Source: COE1 sp910588595 (lineage in GTDB: Bacteria; Bacillota; Clostridia; Lachnospirales; Lachnospiraceae). Taken from it: DNA of 64,000 nucleotides. Shown here piece by piece: positions 35,089 through 44,478 of the stretch. The stretch spans positions 1-64,000 of the forward strand of contig CARDBT010000008.1 of NCBI GenBank assembly GCA_948957135.1, read 5' to 3'. Under the pieces are notes generated by a model that made no database searches, was not told the origin of the DNA, and worked only from the letters and a program-made list of their open reading frames with translations. The position numbers and the translations under genes were made by a program. Numbering within the stretch: position 1 is the stretch's first letter; each line of letters starts with the position of its first letter.

Positions 35089-36069
35089 ATGGTAGCATTA
35101 GTAGGTTATTCGGGATTCGTGGGAAGCAATCTCTATGCGAGGGCACGCAACCGCATCAAGGGAGTGTACAATTCACAAAATGTCGAGAAAGCATATGGAT
35201 TGGAGCCGGAAGTGCTGATCTACGCGGGGGTGCGGGCGGAGAAATATCTTGCAAACAGTGCGCCGGACCGCGATCTGGAGATGATCCTGGAGGCAGAAAA
35301 AAATATCAAGGCGATCAATCCACAGAAGCTGGTGCTGATATCCACGATCGATGTGTACCAGAATCCTGTGGGGGTGGACGAGACGGATTCCGTGCTGTCA
35401 GCCGGTAAAGGGGGCACAGGAAACGGTGTCCAGCCGTATGGCTTGAACCGGTATTATCTTGAGGCGTGGGCGCGGAAAAATTTTCCCGACTGTCTGATCA
35501 TCAGGCTTCCGGGACTGTATGGTTACAATATTAAGAAGAATTTTATCTACGACTATATTAACGTGATACCATATATGCTGAAAAAAGAAAAGTACCAGGA
35601 GCTTAAGGTGCTTGAAAAGGCGGATGATGCCATCACGCTGGATGAGTGCTATGAGGCGGCGGGAAACGGATTCTACAGATGCAGAAAGCTCGACAAGGAC
35701 AAAAAGGAGCTGCTACAGAAAAAATTTAAAAAGCTTGGATTTACAGCGCTCAATTTTACGGACAGCCGCAGCACATTTCAGTTCTATTCGCTTGGACGTC
35801 TGTGGGAGGATATACAGATCGCGCTGAATGAGGGGATCCCCCTTCTGAACGTCGCGACGGAACCGGTCACTGCCGCCGAAGTGTATAAGGCGCTGACAGG
35901 TGAAGTTTTCAAAAATGAGCTCAAAGGAACCCCGGCGAAATATGATTTCAGGACTACATATGCGGCACGATTTGGTGGAAAAGGGGGCTATATCTGCAGC
36001 AAGGAGGAGATCCTGGCAGATATCAAAATGTTTGTGAAGCATATGATCACAGAGGGAGAACGCAGTTAA
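35089..36069 (+). CDS. NAD-dependent epimerase/dehydratase-like SDR protein with altered YxxxK
   Basis: A 326-residue extended SDR. The nucleotide loop is GYSGFVGSN at residue 6. Instead of the catalytic YxxxK the protein has YGLNR at about residue 118, so arginine replaces the lysine normally needed for proton transfer. The C-terminal 150 residues are not typical of sugar epimerases. It may be a reductase of a deoxysugar (it is the only candidate near the rfb genes for the missing rfbD role, though similarity is weak) or a non-catalytic protein. It begins one base after the GT2 gene and precedes a sugar isomerase-like gene. Confidence 0.65.
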   Translation: MVALVGYSGFVGSNLYARARNRIKGVYNSQNVEKAYGLEPEVLIYAGVRAEKYLANSAPDRDLEMILEAEKNIKAINPQKLVLISTIDVYQNPVGVDETDSVLSAGKGGTGNGVQPYGLNRYYLEAWARKNFPDCLIIRLPGLYGYNIKKNFIYDYINVIPYMLKKEKYQELKVLEKADDAITLDECYEAAGNGFYRCRKLDKDKKELLQKKFKKLGFTALNFTDSRSTFQFYSLGRLWEDIQIALNEGIPLLNVATEPVTAAEVYKALTGEVFKNELKGTPAKYDFRTTYAARFGGKGGYICSKEEILADIKMFVKHMITEGERS

Positions 36070-36091
36070 AACGATCATTTGGAGGTGTGCG

Positions 36092-36913
36092 ATGAAGCTG
36101 GCGATATCAAATATTGCATGGGAAACTGGGGAGGATGAGCAGGTTTATGCCCTGATGCGCAAATATGGCTATTCCGGGCTTGAGATTGCGCCGACGCGGT
36201 TTTTCGAGAGAGATCCGTATGAGGACCTGGATGCAGTGAGGGCATGGCGGGGCGGATTTGCGAAAAAGGAGGGGTTTGAGATCCCTTCAATGCAGTCGAT
36301 CTGGTATGGCAGATCGGAAAAGCTCTTTGCAGATGAGACACAGCGTCAGGTGCTATTGGACTACACCAGAAAGGCGGTGGATTTTGCAAAGGCAGCCCTG
36401 TGCACGAACCTGGTATTTGGCAGTCCCAGAAACAGGATCCTTCCGGATCCCTTAGACCAGGGACTGCGGCGGCAGGGAATTGATTTTTTCCGGGCGATCG
36501 GAAATTATGCCTGCGCTCAGGAAACGACGGTCGGCATGGAGGCGAATCCAGCCATATACAATACCAACTATATCAACACGACACAGGAGGCGCTTGATCT
36601 CATAGGGGAGGTCGGTTCTGACGGTTTTCGCCTCAACCTCGATGTCGGCACAATGCTCGAAAACGGGGAGCGTGTTGAGGTGTTGGAGGGGAGTGCTGCT
36701 GCGGTCAGCCACGTACATATCAGCGAGCCTTTTCTAAAGCCTGTTGTTATGGACCGGGACAGGAGACTGTTCCACGGCGAGCTGGCTGCTTTTTTGCGGG
36801 AGAACGGGTATCAGGGATATGTGTCAGTGGAGATGGGAAAGATAGAGGATGCACAGAGCCGTCTGGGCATGTTGGATGAGATCCTGGCATACGGAAAGGA
36901 GATGTTTGGATGA
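36092..36913 (+). CDS. sugar phosphate isomerase/epimerase (xylose isomerase-like TIM barrel)
   Basis: A 273-residue TIM-barrel protein of the AP-endonuclease-2 superfamily. It shows AISNIAWE at the start, GLEIAPTR, a metal-ligand glutamate region VGMEANP, the strand FRLNLDVGTM, HVHISEPF and a C-terminal VSVEMGK. These positions match the metal ligands of sugar epimerases such as IolE/IolI relatives. The substrate is unknown. It overlaps the next gene by four bases (ATGA), so both are coupled. Confidence 0.8.
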   Translation: MKLAISNIAWETGEDEQVYALMRKYGYSGLEIAPTRFFERDPYEDLDAVRAWRGGFAKKEGFEIPSMQSIWYGRSEKLFADETQRQVLLDYTRKAVDFAKAALCTNLVFGSPRNRILPDPLDQGLRRQGIDFFRAIGNYACAQETTVGMEANPAIYNTNYINTTQEALDLIGEVGSDGFRLNLDVGTMLENGERVEVLEGSAAAVSHVHISEPFLKPVVMDRDRRLFHGELAAFLRENGYQGYVSVEMGKIEDAQSRLGMLDEILAYGKEMFG

Positions 36914-37722
36914 CGGAAGAGGGGAGAACAGGAGTTCCCGCATTTGAATACAATGAATATGCGCCACAGTCAAAGGAATATGTTGTGCTGATACCTGTCA
37001 TCAATGAGGGGGAGCGCATTCTAAAGGAACTGTACCGCGCGTATAAGCATCATATCGCAGATCACGCGGATCTGGTGATCTGCGACGGCGGATCCACGGA
37101 CGGGAGCCTGGAGGAGCGGAAACTCAAAAAATTGCAGGTCAATACACTGCTGATCAAAAAGGGCGAAGGAAAACAGGGGGCACAGCTCCGCATGGGAATA
37201 TACTGGGCGCTCAAAAGAGGCTACAAGGGCATCATCACCATAGATGGCAACAACAAGGACAGCATCGAGGACATTCCGCGCTTTATACAGAAGCTTGAGG
37301 AGGGGTATGATCTCGTGCAGGGCTCCCGCTTTGTCAGGGGAGGAAGGGCAGTGAACACCCCGTTTGTCAGAAACGTCGCCGTCCGCCTGATCCATGCACC
37401 TGTGATCTCACTGACAGCAGGGCAGCGCTTTACGGACACGACCAATGCATACAGGGCGTACTCTGCGCGGTATCTGTCGGACGAGCGGGTGGCGCCGCTC
37501 AGGGAGATATTTATGACCTATGAGCTTCTGGCTTACCTGTCTGTCAGGGCGACACAGCTTGGATATAAGGCATGTGAGATCCCTGTCACAAGGGCGTATC
37601 CAAAGAAGGGGAAAACACCCACAAAGATCAGCTTTTTCAAGGGGAACAGCGAGCTGATGAAAATATTGTTTCAAAATTTCCGGGGGGCGTACAAGCCTGG
37701 TATGACCTGCGCTAAACAGTAA
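36910..37722 (+). CDS. soluble GT2 family glycosyltransferase
   Basis: A 270-residue GT-A transferase without clear membrane helices. Motifs are VICDGGSTDGS at the donor site, GKQGAQLRMG, and a metal-site strand IITIDGNNKDS where DGNN replaces the usual DxD. The C-terminal part (YPKKGKTPTK) resembles UDP-glucose:polyprenyl-phosphate or GT81-like proteins. It ends a set of coupled genes, after which a new promoter appears. Confidence 0.8.
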   Translation: MTEEGRTGVPAFEYNEYAPQSKEYVVLIPVINEGERILKELYRAYKHHIADHADLVICDGGSTDGSLEERKLKKLQVNTLLIKKGEGKQGAQLRMGIYWALKRGYKGIITIDGNNKDSIEDIPRFIQKLEEGYDLVQGSRFVRGGRAVNTPFVRNVAVRLIHAPVISLTAGQRFTDTTNAYRAYSARYLSDERVAPLREIFMTYELLAYLSVRATQLGYKACEIPVTRAYPKKGKTPTKISFFKGNSELMKILFQNFRGAYKPGMTCAKQ

Positions 37723-37754
37723 GGTATTTCGTGTGGATAGCGTACTATGGCGCT

Positions 37755-37783
37755 TTACAGTGTGTTATGGTACATGTTATAAT
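37755..37783 (+). promoter_or_regulatory. sigma-A promoter before the initiating sugar transferase
   Basis: TTACAG (37755-37760) is followed after 17 bases by a perfect TATAAT (37778-37783), 94 bases upstream of the ATG at 37877. It could give the second half of the locus its own expression. Confidence 0.6.
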
Positions 37784-37876
37784 GTCGACAGATTTTGTAC
37801 TATGATCAGGGAACTGTTAACGGGCAGCTTAGCAGGGCGCAGGAAAGCAGTATCGGTCAATATTTGAGGGAGCAGG

Positions 37877-39301
37877 ATGGAAAATATCAGAAGGAAAAAT
37901 AAAATGATGGAGACGTACAGTATCCTGGTGATCGATATTTTATGTGTTGTCGTCTCCTACGCATTGGCATTGTTCATTCGATTCAATATCATTCACTATG
38001 AGAATTACCCCAAACAGTTTCATCTTATGGTTGGGGCTTATATCGTGATATTATGTCTGCTCTACAACATGTTTCTCGATGCGAACAGAAACTTTTTTAC
38101 CAGAGGCTACTATCAGGAGTTTTACTACACGGTGAGATATACGCTGATCCTCGTAGTAGGGCTGGTGGTTGTGCTGTATCTCCTGCAGCAGTCCTATGAG
38201 TTTTCCCGCTCTGTGTACGGCATATTTGCGGTTTTGAACATTTTGATCACATATGCCATACACATGGCATTTAAAAAGGGAATCTGGAAATACTATAGGA
38301 AAAGTATCAACGCCGAGAAGATGCTGGTCATCACAAAAGATATCCTGATGGAAGAGGTGCTTGGAAATCTTATTAAGGGCAAAGAGTGGTATTATGATAT
38401 CACAGCGGCAGTCGTCTACGATGCGGACAGAAAAGGCAGTGTGGTCAGGGGCGTGCCGGTCGTGGCGTCAAAGGATGATCTGTATGAGACGGTGATCCAG
38501 ATGATGGTGGACGAGGTGTTCATCTGTCTTCCGGGAGAGCCGCTGATCGAGATCCGCGATATGGTACAGCAGTTCGAGGAGATGGGGCTTACCTGTCATT
38601 ACAATGTTGACCTTTTCAGTCATTCGAATCCCAATACGTATGTCCAGCAGATGGCGGGGTACAGTGTGATTTCCTTTGCGCTAAAGACAATGGATTCCAG
38701 ACGGCTTCTTATCAAGCGGCTGATCGATATCCTGGGAGCGGTTGTGGGGCTTGCGGGTACAGCTGTGATAACGCCCTTTGTGGCGGCGGCGATCAAGATC
38801 GATTCGCCAGGACCTATATTCTTCTCCCAGACCCGCATCGGAAGAAACGGGCGGCGATTTAAGATCTGGAAATTCCGCTCGATGTACACTGACGCTGAGG
38901 AGCGCAAGAAGGAGCTGGAAGCACAAAATGAGATCAAAGGTCTGATGTTTAAGATGGAGGGCGACCCACGCATCACCAGAGTAGGGAAGTTTATCAGGCG
39001 GACAAGCATTGACGAGACACCGCAGTTTCTCAATATTCTGGTGGGGGATATGAGTCTGGTCGGCACACGTCCGCCGACGGAGGACGAGTTTGAACAGTAC
39101 AATGGCTATTACAGAAGACGCCTGAGCATCACGCCGGGTCTGACAGGGCTCTGGCAGGTGAGCGGCAGAAGCGATATACAGGACTTTGAGGAGATCGTAA
39201 GACTTGACTTGGAGTACATAGACAACTGGTCTTTGGGACTTGACGTTAAGATCTTGATCATGACTGTGTTTGCAGTTCTTGGGAGAAAAGGCTCAAAATG
39301 A
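37877..39301 (+). CDS. polyprenyl phosphoglycosyltransferase (WbaP/CpsE-type initiating sugar transferase)
   Basis: A 474-residue membrane enzyme that starts repeat-unit assembly by moving a sugar-1-phosphate from a nucleotide donor to undecaprenyl phosphate. Residues 10-145 have four membrane helices, followed by a CoA-binding-like middle region. The catalytic domain starts with KRLIDILGA and a membrane re-entrant helix, then SPGPIFF, WKFRSMYTDA, RRTSIDETPQ with the catalytic DE, GTRPPTEDE and PGLTGLWQVSGRS. It overlaps the TagA/WecG gene by four bases. Confidence 0.93.
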   Translation: MENIRRKNKMMETYSILVIDILCVVVSYALALFIRFNIIHYENYPKQFHLMVGAYIVILCLLYNMFLDANRNFFTRGYYQEFYYTVRYTLILVVGLVVVLYLLQQSYEFSRSVYGIFAVLNILITYAIHMAFKKGIWKYYRKSINAEKMLVITKDILMEEVLGNLIKGKEWYYDITAAVVYDADRKGSVVRGVPVVASKDDLYETVIQMMVDEVFICLPGEPLIEIRDMVQQFEEMGLTCHYNVDLFSHSNPNTYVQQMAGYSVISFALKTMDSRRLLIKRLIDILGAVVGLAGTAVITPFVAAAIKIDSPGPIFFSQTRIGRNGRRFKIWKFRSMYTDAEERKKELEAQNEIKGLMFKMEGDPRITRVGKFIRRTSIDETPQFLNILVGDMSLVGTRPPTEDEFEQYNGYYRRRLSITPGLTGLWQVSGRSDIQDFEEIVRLDLEYIDNWSLGLDVKILIMTVFAVLGRKGSK

Positions 39302-40038
39302 GATATTGTGAGATATTGAGGACGAATATAAATGTGACGAGTATGCCGGAGACGGTCGCTTATATCGGAGAACAGATCGATGCGCTCCGGGGTAGTTATA
39401 TCTGTGTGTCAAATGTGCACACGACAGTGCTGTCCTACGAGGATGAGCACTATCGCATGGTACAGAACAGCGCGGCGATGGCGCTGCCTGACGGGGCGCC
39501 GCTGTCTAAGTACAGCAGGGCACGGGGATTTCGCGACGCACAGCGGGTAACAGGTCCTGATCTGATGGCGGAGCTGTTCCGGATCTCAGGACAGAAAGGG
39601 TACAGACATTTTTTTTATGGCTCCACGCAGCAGACGCTGGACGATATGAGGGCGATACTTCAGAGGGATTATCCGGACCTGGTGATCGCCGGGATGTACG
39701 CACCGCCGTTTCGGGCGCTTACGGCGAAGGAGGATCAGGAGGTGACTGCGCGGATCAACGATGCCGGTGCTGATTTTATCTGGGTGGGACTTGGCGCACC
39801 CAAACAGGAGGAATGGATGTACGAACACCGGGGAAAGTTAAATGCAGTGTCGATCGGCGTGGGTGCCGGTTTTGACTATATAGCAGGCAATATCAGAAGA
39901 GCGCCCAGGATCATGCAGGTGCTCTGTCTGGAGTGGCTTTACAGGCTGATGCAGGATCCCAGGCGCCTGTGGAAAAGATATGTGGTGACAAACACGAAGT
40001 TTGTGTGTTATATTTTGAGAGAAAGATTTGTAAAATGA
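39298..40038 (+). CDS. WecG/TagA/CpsF family (GT26) glycosyltransferase
   Basis: A 246-residue GT26 enzyme. It adds the second sugar (ManNAc or a related residue) to a polyprenyl-pyrophosphate-linked sugar. Family motifs are NVHTTVLS, LPDGAPL, FFYGSTQQT, WVGLGAPKQE, and GVGAGFDYIAG with RAPRIMQ at the membrane-binding end. Start and stop are both linked to neighbours through ATGA overlaps, so it acts directly after the initiating transferase. Confidence 0.93.
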   Translation: MRYCEILRTNINVTSMPETVAYIGEQIDALRGSYICVSNVHTTVLSYEDEHYRMVQNSAAMALPDGAPLSKYSRARGFRDAQRVTGPDLMAELFRISGQKGYRHFFYGSTQQTLDDMRAILQRDYPDLVIAGMYAPPFRALTAKEDQEVTARINDAGADFIWVGLGAPKQEEWMYEHRGKLNAVSIGVGAGFDYIAGNIRRAPRIMQVLCLEWLYRLMQDPRRLWKRYVVTNTKFVCYILRERFVK

Positions 40039-40958
40039 AGAGGAAGATATGGTTTCACGCAGATGACTACGGAGTGACAGCACAGCAGGCAAAACGGATC
40101 CTGAGCTGTCATCAGAGCGGGGTGCTCAACAGTATCAGTGTACTGCCCAATACGCCTGCATTGGGAGAGGCTCTCGATTTGCTGGATCAGATCGATCCGG
40201 ACGGGACGCAGATCAGACGTGTCCTGCACCTGAACTTTGTGGAGGGCAGGCCGGTCGCGGGGGCTGAGAACGTACCGGAACTGGTGGATGATACGGGGTA
40301 TTTCGATAAATCTTTTATACATTTCTGGCGGTGGAATCATACGAAAAGAGGTGCTGCGAGAAAAGAGCTTATCCGCCAGATCAAACTGGAGATCGCGGCG
40401 CAGCTGCAGGCTGTGACAGGGGCATTTGATTACAGGATAACCGCGGTTGATTCCCATCAGCACTATCACATGATCCCGATCGTGTTTGACAGCCTGATGG
40501 AAGTGTTATCAGAAACAGGGCTGGGGACGACACAAATCTGTCAGGTACGGATCCCTGTCGATCCGACAGCACCGTTGAGGAGCAATGCACAGATGCGCAG
40601 AGGAGTGCCAAAGATCAATTGGGTGAAATGGTGCATTCTTGGAGCATATGTACAGAGAAACAAGAAGATCCTGCACAGCCGGGGTATAGAAGTGCCTGTC
40701 TTTTTTGGTATTTTCTACACCTGCCAGATGAAAAAGGAGGTAGTGGAGGCATTGCTTCCGGCATACAGGAACTATGCAGACAAAAAAAACAGAGATCTGG
40801 AGCTGATGTTCCATCCAGGCAGTCTCACAGACTGTAATGAACTATTAGATGCGAGAAGTGAGGAACTTGCAGTATTTTATATGTCCGACGACAGATACGA
40901 GGAAGCCGAATGTTTAAAGCTGCTGGATAAGTCTTATAAAGAAGAAAATAATAAATAA
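40035..40958 (+). CDS. YdjC/ChbG-family carbohydrate deacetylase
   Basis: A 307-residue protein of the ChbG/HpnK family. The metal-binding HADDYGVT opens the sequence, AVDSHQHYHM supplies the histidine ligands, and FHPGSLTD lies near the end. Members remove N-acetyl groups from amino sugars. Next to the TagA-like enzyme, a likely role is deacetylating a HexNAc of the lipid-linked precursor. The ATG at 40035 overlaps the previous stop; the open frame upstream is not homologous. Confidence 0.85.
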   Translation: MKRKIWFHADDYGVTAQQAKRILSCHQSGVLNSISVLPNTPALGEALDLLDQIDPDGTQIRRVLHLNFVEGRPVAGAENVPELVDDTGYFDKSFIHFWRWNHTKRGAARKELIRQIKLEIAAQLQAVTGAFDYRITAVDSHQHYHMIPIVFDSLMEVLSETGLGTTQICQVRIPVDPTAPLRSNAQMRRGVPKINWVKWCILGAYVQRNKKILHSRGIEVPVFFGIFYTCQMKKEVVEALLPAYRNYADKKNRDLELMFHPGSLTDCNELLDARSEELAVFYMSDDRYEEAECLKLLDKSYKEENNK

Positions 40959-40971
40959 TAAGGGGAGAATC

Positions 40972-42132
40972 ATGAAAAAGAAATCAGTGGTAGCAACTAT
41001 TATGGCGATGACAACTGCGATCGCATTGCTTTCGGGCTGCGGGGAACGGACAGATATCGAGGACAAGACTGTTGTCGTGAGTGAGGACGGGGGAGAGAGC
41101 AGCACAGTGCAGGAGACCGGAGGGGCAAACGTGCCGTTGCCGACGGATGTTATGCCGGAGACAGAAGTTATGTCATCTGTCGATGGCGCGGAGGAAGTGC
41201 CAGAGACGCAGAGTGCAGACAGCACCGTCGAGGGAGGTGAGCCGGACACGGCACAGGCGGAGCTGCCGGAACAGGAAGAGTCATCGATGGTCTTCGAGCT
41301 CTCTGAGGGGGAGCTGGAGGCGAGGCGCGAGCAGCAGCAGAATTTTGCGGAGGCAAGAGAACTCCTGTACAGTCTGCCGAACTCCAAGGACAAGACCGAG
41401 AAGATCAATCAGATGGACAGGCAGATCCTTGCAAACAATGCCTATAATTTTGGCACCAGAAATATTGTATTTATAGGAGACAGTATCACAGAGGGGATCA
41501 CGAGTGCGGTCGACGGGAATGGGAACCTTGTCAGCTATGTCACTTATGCGAACTCCTATCTTCGCTTTAACAGAGTGCTCAACCACGGTTTGGGCGGCAG
41601 GATGTTTTCTGTATATGGAGGCGAGGAACTGTCGCTTGCCATGAACTTTGGCAATGTAACGAATATCAACTCGGATGTCATTGTGGTGTTTGCAGGAGTC
41701 AATGATTACCTGTCCACGCCGGCAACCAAACGGTTTGGCGATGTCAATGACAAGCTGAGCACATCGGGGTATTGCGGCTCGGTCAGGTTGTTCATGAAAC
41801 AGCTTTATGAGTACTATGGGGACCGGGACATTTTCTTTGTGATGATGTATAACACTTCAAAGAACGTGAAAAGCAGCTATTCGGATATCACGTGGCAGCC
41901 AACCTTGAACGATTACCTGGAAGTACAGCGGACGCTTGCCAAGGAGTACGGATTTAACGTGATCGAGCTGTATGACATTGGCTTTATGGACTGCAGTGAC
42001 AAGGAGTCGTCAGACTTTTACCTGCGGGATGGCCTGCATCCGAAGGATAATGGGAACATCGTGCTGGGCGAACATATCGCAGCGGAGCTGTCGCTCTATT
42101 TTGCCCAGAAGGAAGAGAACAAAAAGCAATAG
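40972..42132 (+). CDS. SGNH/GDSL-family surface lipoprotein (esterase or O-acetyltransferase)
   Basis: A 386-residue lipoprotein. Residues 1-23 are the signal with lipobox LSGC. An acidic, Ser/Glu-rich linker runs to about residue 110. The catalytic SGNH domain shows block I VFIGDSITEG (nucleophile serine), the NDY block III-like stretch VFAGVNDYLS, and the catalytic Asp-His in DGLHPKDNG. It would act outside the membrane on acyl groups of the glycan or peptidoglycan. It begins 13 bases after the deacetylase behind AGGGGAG. Confidence 0.85.
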   Translation: MKKKSVVATIMAMTTAIALLSGCGERTDIEDKTVVVSEDGGESSTVQETGGANVPLPTDVMPETEVMSSVDGAEEVPETQSADSTVEGGEPDTAQAELPEQEESSMVFELSEGELEARREQQQNFAEARELLYSLPNSKDKTEKINQMDRQILANNAYNFGTRNIVFIGDSITEGITSAVDGNGNLVSYVTYANSYLRFNRVLNHGLGGRMFSVYGGEELSLAMNFGNVTNINSDVIVVFAGVNDYLSTPATKRFGDVNDKLSTSGYCGSVRLFMKQLYEYYGDRDIFFVMMYNTSKNVKSSYSDITWQPTLNDYLEVQRTLAKEYGFNVIELYDIGFMDCSDKESSDFYLRDGLHPKDNGNIVLGEHIAAELSLYFAQKEENKKQ

Positions 42133-42148
42133 GTAGGAGAAGCATCAG

Positions 42149-43192
42149 GTGGAGATTTTAAGATGGGCAATACTGCTGGCATTCGTCTTGCCAGTACCAT
42201 TTTTTCTGGGGTTTATACCTGTAAAACATATGAACCGCTTGCAAAAGACACCCGCAATGACTTATGTCTGCGGGTGGTTTGTGAGCTTTTTTCTGTTTGA
42301 GCTGACTGCAGTTCCGTTCATTCTTTTAGAACAGAGTTTTACACTGCTGGTAGTTGTGTATACCTGTATCGTCGCGGTGGTGCTGGTCGTGTCTTTGTGG
42401 CAGGGACGCCATCTGTGGAAGTATTATTATGAGTGCATTCAGGGAATCAGGGACATGCCGGGTGCTGTAAAGCTTGGCTGGGTGATATTTTTCCTGATCG
42501 TTTTTTTTCAGATGGCATATGCGGTTCTGTATGAGTACTATGATGGGGACGACGCTTATTATATCGCGGTGGCAGTGCTCACGGAAGAATTTGATACGAT
42601 GTATCTGCGCGATGCCTATTCGGGGTATATATATCCGCTTGATGCGAGGCATGCGTTTTCGCCGACACCCATATACCAGGCGTGGCTGTCGAGGCTGAGC
42701 GGGATCGCGCCTGCCGTTGTGGCGCACAGTGTGCTGGCGCCGGTGTGGCTTATGTTTATGTACTGCATCTACGGACAGATCGGCAGCCGGTTATTGTGGC
42801 ATAAAAAAAATTATAGGCCTGCGTTTATGATCCTGCTCGCGATATGGTTTATGTATGGGAATATTTCGCTGTACACATCGGAAACGTTTGCCATGACGAG
42901 AACCTGGCAGGGGAAGGGGCTGATGGCGGGGATGATCCTGCCCGCGCTGTTTCTGTGCCTGATCTACCTGGCAAAGGAAAGAGTCAGCCAGGGTATGTGG
43001 CTGCTCTTTATCTGCGTCTGCATGTCGGCTGTTTTTGCGACGAGTATATCCTTTATGCTCATACCGACGATCACAGGCGCAGCGTCTGTGCTGATCGGGA
43101 TCAGGAAAAAGAGTGTGAGATCTGCGGCGGAAATATTTTTGTGCTGTACGCCCTGCCTGCTGCTGGCAGTCTGCTATATGATCGTGAGATAG
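42149..43192 (+). CDS. DUF6077-like polytopic membrane protein, N-terminal part of a probably split gene
   Basis: A 347-residue protein starting at GTG 42149 (AGGAG 11 bases upstream). It has about nine membrane helices and an outside loop with EYYDGDDAYYIAVA, similar to the acidic first loop of GT-C glycosyltransferases and DUF6077 proteins. It stops at 43190-43192 after a helix ending MIVR. The following gene, in the same reading frame 70 bases on, continues with helices and a soluble tail expected of a full-length protein, so this is probably one gene interrupted by two in-frame stops. It may alternatively be two subunits, since a ribosome site precedes the second part. Confidence 0.6.
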   Translation: MEILRWAILLAFVLPVPFFLGFIPVKHMNRLQKTPAMTYVCGWFVSFFLFELTAVPFILLEQSFTLLVVVYTCIVAVVLVVSLWQGRHLWKYYYECIQGIRDMPGAVKLGWVIFFLIVFFQMAYAVLYEYYDGDDAYYIAVAVLTEEFDTMYLRDAYSGYIYPLDARHAFSPTPIYQAWLSRLSGIAPAVVAHSVLAPVWLMFMYCIYGQIGSRLLWHKKNYRPAFMILLAIWFMYGNISLYTSETFAMTRTWQGKGLMAGMILPALFLCLIYLAKERVSQGMWLLFICVCMSAVFATSISFMLIPTITGAASVLIGIRKKSVRSAAEIFLCCTPCLLLAVCYMIVR

Positions 43193-43261
43193 CCCTGCAA
43201 GGACATATCCGGCGTACAGCATCAAAACTTTGAAACAGTTTCGGGAAAAGGGGGATGACAG

Positions 43262-44095
43262 ATGCGAATGGACTTGATTTCAGTCACAAAGGCCGTGATA
43301 GAGGACGTGGTTTTGTACAATAATAATAGCTTTCTGCTTCCCCTTTTTCTGATCGCACTGCTGTTTCTGTGGAGGACTGAAAAAGATAGGAAGCTGCGTG
43401 TAGTGCTGTTGTATCTGGTGGCAATGATCGGCGCGATCTTTTTGTGCCCGGTCTATGCGTGGGTGGGAATGAAGATCGATGCGGATATCTATTATCGTGT
43501 TCTGTGGTCGCTGCCGATCGGGATCCTTGTATGCTACAGTGTTGTGAAGCTCATGGCACGTTTCAAGGCGCTTGCATCAAAGGCGCTGGTGTTTATCCTT
43601 GCGGTGCTGGTGATCGTGATGAACGGCGAACTGGTGTACACCAATTCGTTCCATATCAAGTCGGTCAATGCGTACCATATCCCCCAGCAGGTGATCGATG
43701 TGGCGGATGCGCTCAGGCTCGACAATTATAAGCCTATCGCCGTGCTGCCGGCTGAGCTGCTGCCATTTTTCAGGCAGTATACAGCGGATGTGTACACGCC
43801 GTATGGCAGGAACATTCTGGAGCCGGCGTGGACTTTTCACGATGAGTTGTACGATGCCATGGAGGGGGACCGCAATGCGTACGACGTGGCGGAGGTGGCA
43901 AGATGTGCCCGCAGCCATCATTGTGCCTTTGTCGTGCTGTCCTGCGCAAAGCAGATGAATGGGAGCATGGAGGAACAGGGGTACTTCCTGTTTCGGTTCG
44001 TCCAGGGGTATTTTATCTATATGGACTACAATTATTACTGGGTGTTCAAGGAACAGGGACTTCTCGATGCGGACGTGATCGAGGCTGGAGGATGA
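43262..44095 (+). CDS. C-terminal part of the split DUF6077-like protein
   Basis: A 277-residue protein with about four membrane helices (residues 22-130) and a soluble domain containing LPAELLPFFRQY and a C-terminal YMDYNYYWVF. It has no recognisable N-terminal catalytic loop, and fits as the continuation of the previous gene. AAAGGGGG lies eight bases before ATG 43262, so it could be translated separately. The in-frame intervening codons contain two stops (43190 and 43256). Confidence 0.55.
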   Translation: MRMDLISVTKAVIEDVVLYNNNSFLLPLFLIALLFLWRTEKDRKLRVVLLYLVAMIGAIFLCPVYAWVGMKIDADIYYRVLWSLPIGILVCYSVVKLMARFKALASKALVFILAVLVIVMNGELVYTNSFHIKSVNAYHIPQQVIDVADALRLDNYKPIAVLPAELLPFFRQYTADVYTPYGRNILEPAWTFHDELYDAMEGDRNAYDVAEVARCARSHHCAFVVLSCAKQMNGSMEEQGYFLFRFVQGYFIYMDYNYYWVFKEQGLLDADVIEAGG

Positions 44096-44099
44096 GTGA

Positions 44100-44477
44100 A
44101 TGAAGGATACGGATGATAGGGTGGTCAGGATCCATAAAATCAGGGATATCGCATTGTTACAGGGTGTTATTATCATTTATACAATTTCAGGCGTAATGTC
44201 CAAAGAGGCAGCGGCAAGCGGCGGTGATCTGATGCGGTTCCTGATTTTCTTTGGGCTGGAATTTGTGCTGCTGGGGGTGTACGCAGTGCTCTGGCAGCAG
44301 ATGATCAAGAGATTTGAGCTCTCCGTGGCGTATGCAAACCGCTCGATGGCTGTGGTGTGGTCCATGGTGTGGGCGGTCGTCTTGTTTCACGATACCATAA
44401 CGATGCAGAATATCGCGGGGGTGGTGCTCGTGGTGGCAGGGATATGGATCATCAATACAGATACGGAGGGAGTATGA
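44100..44477 (+). CDS. EamA/SMR-type small membrane transporter, subunit 1
   Basis: A 125-residue protein with four predicted helices and DMT/SMR features (a central LSVAYANRSMAVVW, GVVLVVAGIWII at the end). It begins four bases after the split membrane protein gene, and a second small DMT gene follows one base after its stop. The two-gene arrangement resembles ArnE/ArnF, which flip undecaprenyl-phosphate-aminoarabinose; a similar flippase role for the GtrB products here is an inference. Confidence 0.75.
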   Translation: MKDTDDRVVRIHKIRDIALLQGVIIIYTISGVMSKEAAASGGDLMRFLIFFGLEFVLLGVYAVLWQQMIKRFELSVAYANRSMAVVWSMVWAVVLFHDTITMQNIAGVVLVVAGIWIINTDTEGV

Positions 44478-44478
44478 A

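Noticed and set aside
35089..36069. Calling this SDR gene rfbD
   Set aside because: It lacks the YxxxK lysine and the usual RmlD N-terminal pattern, and lies 13 kb from rfbB.
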